From Acuticoccus sediminis (GTDB lineage: Bacteria > Pseudomonadota > Alphaproteobacteria > Rhizobiales > Amorphaceae): a stretch of DNA of 64,000 nt. Position numbers and translations under genes: made by a program. Below, piece by piece: positions 15,001 through 24,000 of this stretch (position 1 is its first letter; every line of letters begins with the position of its first letter). The notes beneath the pieces were generated by a model. It saw only the letters and a list, made by a program, of their open reading frames with translations. It made no database searches and was not told the origin of the DNA. The stretch is from positions 558,001-622,000 of the forward strand of contig NZ_QHHQ01000003.1 of assembly GCF_003258595.1 (NCBI RefSeq), read 5' to 3'.

Positions 15001-18000
15001 GTTGACCGCGACCGCGGTGCCGTCTCCGGCCGCGACCGTGAGGCCGATGCCGAAGGCGCTGCCGCTGATGTCGCTGTCGCCGAGGGCGTCGACGACGACG
15101 TTGTCGGGGGTCGCGATGTCGCTGCCGTTCGCCTGGGCGATGGCGCTGTTGGTGATCTCGTTGTCGACCACCGCGATGCCGAGGCCGACGCCCACATTGT
15201 CCCCGTCGCCGACCGCGAAGGAGATGTCGACCGCGCCGGCCTGCCCCTCGATGGTCGAGGTGTCCGCCGCCTCCAGCGTCACGTCATCGCTGTTCGCCGT
15301 CACGGACGAACCGTTGAGCCGCGCCGCGGCGCTGCTGGCGATCGTGTTGCCGACGCCCGACCCCGCGCCGGCGAGGCCCAGGACACTGTCGTCGCCCGCC
15401 TCCAGCGCCCCGGCGATGCCAAGAGCGAAGCCGGTGACGGCCTGGTCCGACAGCGCGCTGATCGTCAGCGCATCGCCCTCGAGCGTGGCGACGTTGATCA
15501 CGGCCGCGGTGGTGTTGCTGGTGATCCTGTTGATCGCGACGGCGGCATCCACGGCGATCGCGCCGAGGTCGCCGCCGTTGGTGGCGACGGCGACCGCCGC
15601 CGAGCCCGCGTCAGCGTCCGCACTCATCGTATCCGCCGCCGACACATCGACGTCGCCGTCGGTCAGCAGCGTGCCGCCGGTGACGAGCGCGCGGGTGGCC
15701 CCCTCCGCCCTGTTGACGGCGGCGGAGCCCGCTCCGCCGAACGCGTCGGAGTCGTTGCTGCCGGCGATCGCGCCGGCGATGGAGAGCGCCTCCAGTTCGG
15801 CGGCGTTGAGGGCGGAGACCGTCACCGCGTCGTCCGCCTCGATCTCCGCGTTCCGGATCGAGGCCATGACGTCGTAGTTGAATTCGTTGTAGGCGACCGA
15901 TGCGCCGATGGCACCCTGCGTCGCCCCGCTGTCGGCGGCGATCGTGGCCGCGGCGCCGCCGGCGTCGGTGTCGATCACGGAGTGGTCCTCCGCGGTGATC
16001 TCCAGCGCGCCGGGTGTTTCGACCGTGGCGGGCGAGCGGACCTGCGCAAGCGTCTCGCCGTCCACAAGCGTGACCGCGACGCTGCCCGCGCCGGCGAAGT
16101 CGAAGTTCTCCTCGCCCTCGCTGTCGCCGGACTGCACGGTGCCCGCGACGCCCACCGTGGTGGTGTCGATGTTGTTCGCGCTGGTCGCGGTCAGGCTGAT
16201 GCCGTTCGCGGCGCGCAGCACGTTGTCGCCGAACGCCCGCGCCCAGACCGCGCGGTCGACGTCGTTCACCGAGACGGCGCCGCCCACCGTGGCGTCGCCG
16301 CCGTACGCGAAGGTGCCGCTGCCGGCGTCGTTGTCGATGTTCACCTCGTCCGCCGCGCGCAGGACGATGCGCTGGTTCGGGGAGCGGCCCGCGTCGTTCT
16401 CGTTGATGCGGGCGCCCTCGCCCACCGTGGCCTTGGTCTGCCCGCGCAGGACCGCGACGGCGGTGGAGAGCGCGATGCCGACCGCCGTTCCGCCGTCGGT
16501 CTCGGAGTTGTCCTCGCCGCTGTTGTCCTGCCCGAGCGAGCCGGACGCACCGATCGCGAGGTCCGTGAGGTCGGTGTAGCCGGTCGCGACGACCGCCACG
16601 CCGCGGACGGATTCCGCCCCTTGCTGGCCGTCGGAGCCGAATTCGCTGGTCGGCGCGTCCACCGTTTCGGTTCCGAGCGCGTCGACCACGGCGCCGCCGC
16701 CGATCCCCGCGCGCGTCACGTCGCGGTCCACCACGACGGAGACCGAAATGCCCGCCGCCGAACCCGACAGGGATGCGCCGAGCGTCCCGGCGTAGACGTC
16801 CATCAGCGTTGTGCTGTCGGCGGCGACGAGGACGCTGCCGTCCGCCGCGACGACGATGGAGCCGTCGACCGGGTCCCCCGGGTCCGGAGCGTCGGGATCG
16901 TCCGCCGGGACGTTGCCGAGGAGCGCCATGGTCTCGGACGTCACCACGAGGACGTTCGCGGCGCCCGCCGCCGACGTGCTCTCGCCCGCGCCGAGGTTCG
17001 CGGAGAGGATGAAGATGTCCTCCTCGCTGGTCGCCTCGACGATGACGTTGCCGCCGGCCTCGATGCTCGTCGCGTTCGCCGCCGACGTGCCGCCCTCGAT
17101 CTGCGCGACGGTCGACTTCGTCAGCACCGTCACGTCGAGCCCGACGCCGACTCCCACGCCCTCGAGGCTCGTCGCGAGCGCACCGGCGAAGTCGGTGATC
17201 GGCGTCGTATCCTCGGCGCTCACCGTGACGTCGCCACCGGCGACGATCCCGGTCCCGGCGCCGATGCGCGCGAGCGTATCGACGGCGAAGACGTTGATGA
17301 TCGCCGAGCCCGCCCCCGCATCCGCGCCCGAGCCGATCCCGGCGCCCACCGCGAGCGCGGTGAACTCCTGTCCCGTCTGCGTCAGTCCGAGCACCGAGAG
17401 CTCCAGGACCGCGATGTCCGTGGAGGCATCGACGACGAGGTCGTCGTCGACGTCGATCAGACCGTCGGTGCCGATCGTGGCGGACGCGTCGGTGTCGACC
17501 CGGTTGAACGTCACGCCGGCGCCGACGCTGGTCCCCTCGTCGCCGATCGCCAGCGCACCGGCCCCCGCGATCGCCTGCACGCCGAAGTCATGGCGACCGC
17601 GCACGACGAGGTCGCCGGTCTCGGCGGTGATCGTCGCATCGTCGCCGATCCCGGCCGTACGGCCGCCACTGTAGATGTTGATCGCCGCGGCGCCGGCACC
17701 TCCGGCGCTGGAATCCTCCCCCTCGCCCATCTGCGTCGCGCCGCCGCCGGCGAGCGCCACGGCGCGGATCTCGTTGCGCTCGCCATTCGACGTCGCGCCC
17801 AGCACGGTGACGGTGCTGCCGGTGATCTCCGCGCCGTTGCCGATGCGCGCCGCTGCGTCGCCGCTCACCACGTTCGAGGCGACCGCCGCGCCGACGGCGG
17901 TCCCGCCCTCGGTCGTCAGCGCGGTGCCGAAGGCGATGGTCGTCGCGTCGGCGTCGTTGAGGGCCCGCACGCGCACGTCGTCGTCCGCATCGACGACGCG

Positions 18001-21000
18001 GTCGTCGCCGATGGTCGCGAGCGCGTCGCCCGCCCCCACGGTGACGGCGATCGCCGCCGCGACCTCGACGCTTCCGCCCTGCGTCTCGGAGGTCGCGTCC
18101 TCGCCGGTGCCGCCTTCGCCGCCCGGGTTGCTCGTCTGGTCGGCGGCGGTCGCGTTGGCGTCGTCGATATCCGCCCCCGGCTGGGGCGTCTCGAGCGGCG
18201 AATCGGAACGCGAGTCGGCGAAGTTCGAGTTGTTGCCGATCTGCTGGTCGGCGGTCAGCGGGCCGTCCGCCCCCGCCGCGCTGCCGTTGGCGACGGTCGC
18301 CGCGGAGCTCGTCCGCCGAGCGTCCACCATGACCTCGTTCGCGGTCGCGGCGCCGGTGGAGATGTCGCGGTCCAGCATCGCGACGGCGTCGGACTCGTCC
18401 CAGCCCAGCGCCAGCGCGATCCCCACGCCCGCGCCTTCCGCGCCGTCGACGTCCGCGTCGGCGTTGGTGCCCATGGCGACGAGGCTCTGCGCCTCGACGG
18501 TGACGTCGCCGGAGAGGTCGATGGCCTCCGTCCCGCCGAGGAGGATCGCCTCGGTCACCGGCTCGACCACGCTGAGCGCGATCGCGCCGCTCCCGCCGTC
18601 CTCGCCTTCGGTTCCGGCATTGGCCTCGGTGACGACGAAGTGTGTGCTGGCCGCGACGACCGAGACGTCCTCGGCCCCCTCCACCGTCGCCGACTCGGCG
18701 ATGCCGGCGTGGGTGTCGACCCCCTCGCGCGAGAACGCGAAGGAGAGGCCGACGCCGACCGACTCGCCCGCGCTCTCCGGCTTCGCTGCGGTGAGGGTGA
18801 GGACGGGCGTCTCGGCCCGCACCAGCACCGCCGGGTCCCCGCCCGTCAGCGTCAGGGCGACGTTCTCGCCGATGTCGGCCGACGTGATCCCGTCCGCTCC
18901 GGTGAAGGCCGCCGCGGCGGCGACGCCGATGTCCCCGCCCGACGCGCCGGAGATCGCCGTCGCGCCGTGGCTGAGGAGGAAGCCCGTCAGCGAATGCTCG
19001 CCCGTGCCGGGACCGGTGATGGTGATCGCGTTGCCCGCGAGGGCGTCGGCCTGGCTCGCCGCGAGGCGCAGGCGCCCGTTCTCGACGATGGCGTAATACT
19101 CGTTCCCGTCCGTCAGTCCGCCGATGGCGTTTCCGGTGGTCTGGTAGGTGACGGGATCACCCGTCATCAGTCCCATCTCGTTGGGGAGCGGGATGAACGT
19201 CCCGTCGGCGCCGGGGTCGAAGGTGACGTCAGCCGGGGCGTTGGCCTCCGGATCGCCGGCATCGACGGCCCCGCGGACCAGGACGTGCTCGCTGCCCGTC
19301 CCGACGCTCGTCAGGTCGATCGTCTCGCCGTCGGCCGCAGCATTCGCGTCCTGCGCCAGGCCGATCCGCCCGTCGCCCTCGAGGACCACGAAATAGGTTT
19401 CGCCGTCCGTCAGTCCGCCGATGGCCGAGCCGGCGCCGGCGTCGTAGGTGACCTCTTCGCCGGTGGTGAACGGCGTGGACGGGAAACCGACGAAGATCGT
19501 GTCGTCGCCGAGGTCCACGACGGGACCGCTCGTGGGCGAGATCGACACGGTGCGTGCCGGCGCACGGGCGCTCACGGTCACGTCGTCCGCCGTGACGTCT
19601 GCCTCCTCGATGAGGGCGACGTTGTTCAGCGTCGAGTCGCTGACCGCGACCGCGGCCGCGATGGTGGTGCCGTCGGTCTCGTCGGCCGCGCTGGCGTCGG
19701 CGACGGCGGCGGCGTCCGCGTGCTGAAGGCCGCGCACGTCCACCGCTCCATCCGCCTCGACGCTCGCCGGCGTGCCGGAGACACCGCGGATCGCCGCGAG
19801 CGCGGAGGACTGGAAGAGCGTGATGCCGACCGCCGCGGCGACGGTGACCGCACCGTCGGAGGTGGAGGTGTCCGGGGAGGACGCGCTGGTGCCGCCCTCC
19901 GCATTCGCGTTCGTCACCTGGCCGTCGACCTGGGACTGGACGTCCGCTCCGCCGCCGCCCTCTTCGGGCGCACCCGTCGCGCTGGCGACGGCCCGGCTCC
20001 GCGCCGACGTCACCATGTTCGTCTGGACGAGGACGTCGCCCCCGCTCACCACGCCGCCTTCGATCAGCGCGCTGCCGCTGTCCTCAACGATGGCGAGGCC
20101 GAGGACGGTGCCGATGGCGGCGTCTTCGGCGTCCGCGCTCCCCTCGGCGTCGGCCTTCGTGTCGGCGGTGAGCACGGTGCGCACGGTCACGTCGCCGTCG
20201 CTCTCGAGGCTCGCCGTCTGCGCGATGGCGGCGGCCGCGGTATTGACCACGCTGGTCACCGCAACGACCGGGGTGATGGCGGTGCCGCCCTCGACCCCGC
20301 CGCGCGCCTGCGCGAGTGCCTGATGACCCGCGAACGCGTCGACACGCGCGACCTCGGCCCCCGTCACCGTGACGTCGTCGCCGACGGTCGCGGTCGTTGC
20401 CGTGTTGGAAGCGTCGATCGCGAACGAGGCGCCGAGGCCGAAGGTGTCGCCGCCGGACTGCGCCGCGTCGGCGATCGCGGAGGTCGAGACATCCGGCTGC
20501 GCGCGCACCACGAACGGGTCGGGGCCGGACAGGGTGACGCTGGTTCCGTCGGTGATCCCGGCCGCCGTCGTCACCGTGGGACGGACGAGGGCGAACGAGC
20601 CGGCGACGCCCACGTCGCCGTCGCTGGCGCCGGAGGTCGCCTCGGCAGTGAAGGTGTGCGTGTCGTCCCCGCTCGCGGGGAAGGTTGCCGCGCGCACCAC
20701 GAGCCCCGATGCCATGACGCTCCCGCCGGAGACGCGCGCCGTGCTCGTCACCGGGCCGGAGACGATGGCGACCGCCGCGCCGACCGTCGCGGAGCCGCCG
20801 TCGCTGACGGCCTCGCCCGACGCATCGGCCGCGCCGTCCACGTTGCTGCGCGAGAGGACGCGCACGGGCGCGTCGGCGACGATGTCGGCGTCCACCGACT
20901 CGGCCGTCAGCGCCACCGTCCCGAGGTCGAGCGCGATTGCCGCCGCCACGCTGACCGGTCCGTCCGCCGTCTCCGCGTCGGGGACGGATGTGGTGGACGA

Positions 21001-24000
21001 GCCCGTTCCCGAAGTGCGCCGCGAGGCGGCGTCGCCGTTGGCCGCGCCGAGCGCGCCTTCGCCGCGCTGGTCGACGGTGTCGGGCGCGTCGCCCTCCTGC
21101 TCCGAGCCGCCGGCGGACGCCTCCGCGCCGGTGTCGGCGTCGATGGCGCCGAGGACGTGGACCGTCACGGCGTCTGCGGTGGTGTCGCTGGCAAGCCGCG
21201 CGTTGGCGATGTCGTCGCGCGACGTCAGCGCGAGGGAGACGCCGACGGCCGCGTCGTCGCCCGTGCTCTCGCCGACGGCGTCGGTGTCGACCGAGGTCGT
21301 GTGGTTGGCGCGCACGAGGACGTTCCCGCTGGCGCTGATCGGATCCGTCGCGTCGACGAGCGCATCGGTCTGGGCGCGCAGGATCGCGATCGCCGCAACG
21401 GGGGTGAGCGCGGTGCCGCCCTCCGCCCCGCCGTTAGCGCGGGTGAGCGCATCGTAGACGCCGCTCGCGCGCACAGTGACGTCGGTGGGACTGCCACCGA
21501 GCGCACCGCTGCCGGTGATCTCGGCGACCGTGAGGTGATCGGTGATGGTCGTCGCGACGGACGCGCCGGCGCCGACGGAGGTGTCGTCGGTCTCGTCCTG
21601 CGCGGCATCGGCTAGGGCGCGGGCGTCGCTGCGGCCCGTGGCTTCCACGACCACCGCACCGGACGCGTCCGCCTCGCCCGCGAGCCGGGCGAGGTGCCCG
21701 CTCTCGCCGAGGTCGATGGCGACGGCACCGGCGAGGCCGAGATTGCCGCCGCTCGCTCCCGACGTCGCCCCCGCGACCGAGCGATGCATCCTGTCGGCGA
21801 GGCGGTTGCCGTTGCCGCCACCGGCGGACGTGAGCGTCACCGCCTCGCCCGCCAACGCGCCCTCGAGGCTCCCCGCGAGGCTGATCGCGCCGTCGTCGTC
21901 GACGATGGCGAAATAGGTCTCGCCGTTCGTCAGGCCGCCGATGGGATCGCCGCCGGCCTCGCGATAGACCAGCGCATCGCCCGTCCTCAGCGCGTCTCCG
22001 CCGTTGATGATCAGGCGCAATGCGTCGCTGGCGGGGTCGAAGTCGAAGTCCTCCATCCCGGTATCGGTGAGCGTATGGCCGGTGCCTGCGCCGGTGGAGG
22101 TGAGGTCGATCTCCTCGCCGTCGCCAGCGTCCATCTCGCTCGATGCGAGCTGGAAGAGGCCGCCGCCGAGCGCGATCGCGTAGTAGGTCGCCCCGTCGGA
22201 CAGGCCGCCGATCGCGGTCCCGCCGCCGTCGCCGTAGACGAGCGCGTCGCCGGTCGCGATCCCGGTGCCGGGGCCGAGGAAGACGGTGTTCGCGGCAATG
22301 TCCACGACCGGCACGTCGGTGGCCGAGACGCGCAGGTTCCGCTGCGCCATCTCCGCCTCGACGCTCACGTCGGTGGCGGAGACGCTGGCGCCTTCTCCCA
22401 CCAGCGCCTCGTTGTGGACCTTGCCCTCGTTGATCGCGACAGCGACGCCGACCGAGCCGGCTCCGCCGTTCGCCGCGCTGGCGTCGGCATCGGCGGCGCT
22501 GTCCTTGTTGGAGATCGCGCGGACGGTGACGGCACCCGCCGAGACGACGGCCACGCCGTCGCCGATCTCGGCCACGGTCGCACTGTCGACGAGGTCGATC
22601 GCCACCGCCGCGGCGAGCGCGAGCTGGCCCTCGCTGGTGGAGGCGTCCGGCGTCTGGGTCTGCGAGGAGGACGACCCGCCGCGCGCGTCGGCCTGATCGT
22701 TGGCGAAATCCTGCTGGTCCTGGTTGGCGGCGTTGACGTCGCCGGACGAGCCGCTGTCGCTGTCGCCGGCCGCGCTGGCGCTCGACAGGGCACGGCTGCG
22801 CACCAGCCCGGTCGAGACGATGGAGAGCGCGCCCGTCGCCGTCGCATCGCGCATCAGCGAGGCGGAGTTGCCCTCGTCGTTGAGCACCATCGCGAGCGAG
22901 GCGCCGATCGCCGCGTCCGCCCCTTCCGCATCGCCCGTCGCGCGGGACAGCGTGTCGCCGTCCTGGCGCGACATGACGCTGATCTCGCCGCCGGACAGCG
23001 GGTCGCCGGTGCCGATCAGCGCCGTCGTCGTGTTCGTGTTGATGGTGATCGCCGCCACCGGCGTCGCGACCACGTCCCCGCCTTCAGCAGGTCCCGACGC
23101 CGTCGTCGTCGCGTCGTGTATTGACTCGGCGTTCAGCGTAACGTCGCCTGCGCCGGTGACGCCCGCGCCGTCGGCGATCTCGGCGATCGTGAGCGTGTCG
23201 AGGATCGTCAGCGCCACCGAGGCGCCGATCCCGAAGGCCGTGCCGCTCTCGGCGTCCTCGCGCGGGACCGCGGCGGTCGAGACGTCGGTCTCCGCCTCGG
23301 CGTTCAGCGTCAGGTCCGCACCGCCGAGGTCTACCCCGCCGCCACCCCCGTCGGAGACGCGCGCCGCAACGACACTCGACACCGAATGGATCGACAACGC
23401 GCCGGCGATGCTGGTGCTCGCGTCGTCGCCGGTGCCGGACGTCGCCGTCAGCGAGAAGGAGTTGCCGGCGTCCATCGCCGCGTCGAGCGAGACGCCGCCG
23501 CCGGCCGCGATGGTGCCGCCGTCGAAGAGGTCTATGGTCACGCTGGACGCGATGGTCTGGAGCCCCACGGCGATGCCGACGCCGGTGCCCGCCTCCGTCG
23601 TGCTGCCGTCGGCCGTCGTCGCCACCGCGTCGCTCGACATCGCGGTCATTTCGAGCGCGCCGTCGGTCGCGACCGCCCCGTCCGTGTCGAGGACGACGGA
23701 CGTTGTCGGGCGGTAGTCGGAGATCGCGACCGCGGCGGCGAAGCCGACGTTGCCGTCCGCCGTCTGCGCGCGGTCGCCGACGTCGCCGTCCTGGTTCGGA
23801 TCCTCGAGCCGCTGGTTGCTCTGGCTCGCCCCGCCGGCATCGTCCGCTCCGCCCTGCGTGGAGAGCGACGTGGTCGAGACGTCCGACGTCAGGGTCGCGC
23901 TCAGGGTGATGGAGTCGGGGCCGTCTCCGCCATTGGCGCCGATCGAGGTGCTGCCGGCGAGGGCGACGCGCGTGTCGGTGCTGACTTCGGTCACCGCGAG

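Larger units (their letters stand above)
18080..23860 (-). repeat. Super-repeat region of the giant gene (about 2.8 kb period)
   Basis: Five Q/N/D/S-rich, probably disordered linkers recur near 23.8, 22.7, 21.05, 19.9 and 18.2 kb. Each is followed by a similar run beginning with an AAAVAIDL-like strand. Intervals alternate between short (about 1.1 kb) and long (about 1.7 kb). The long intervals contain a pair of IGGL/NG/YF modules and then an SGASGGxxGxA segment in the same order. The short intervals carry a TPVAAI segment. One short plus one long interval makes a unit of about 2.8 kb (roughly 930 residues), seen about twice. The copies are clearly diverged, so this is an old duplication. Boundaries are by eye. 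Confidence 0.7.

Noticed and set aside
12788-15877. A 1,029-codon Ala/Ser/Thr-rich plus-strand frame that looks superficially like a secreted protein
   Set aside because: It is the exact reverse complement of repeats in the giant gene; the minus frame has the LEPR-XLL start, ribosome site and meaningful repeats.
15982-21615. A 1,877-codon open frame on the plus strand
   Set aside because: Antisense shadow of the giant gene with Arg/Asp/Gly-biased composition and no recognisable protein features.
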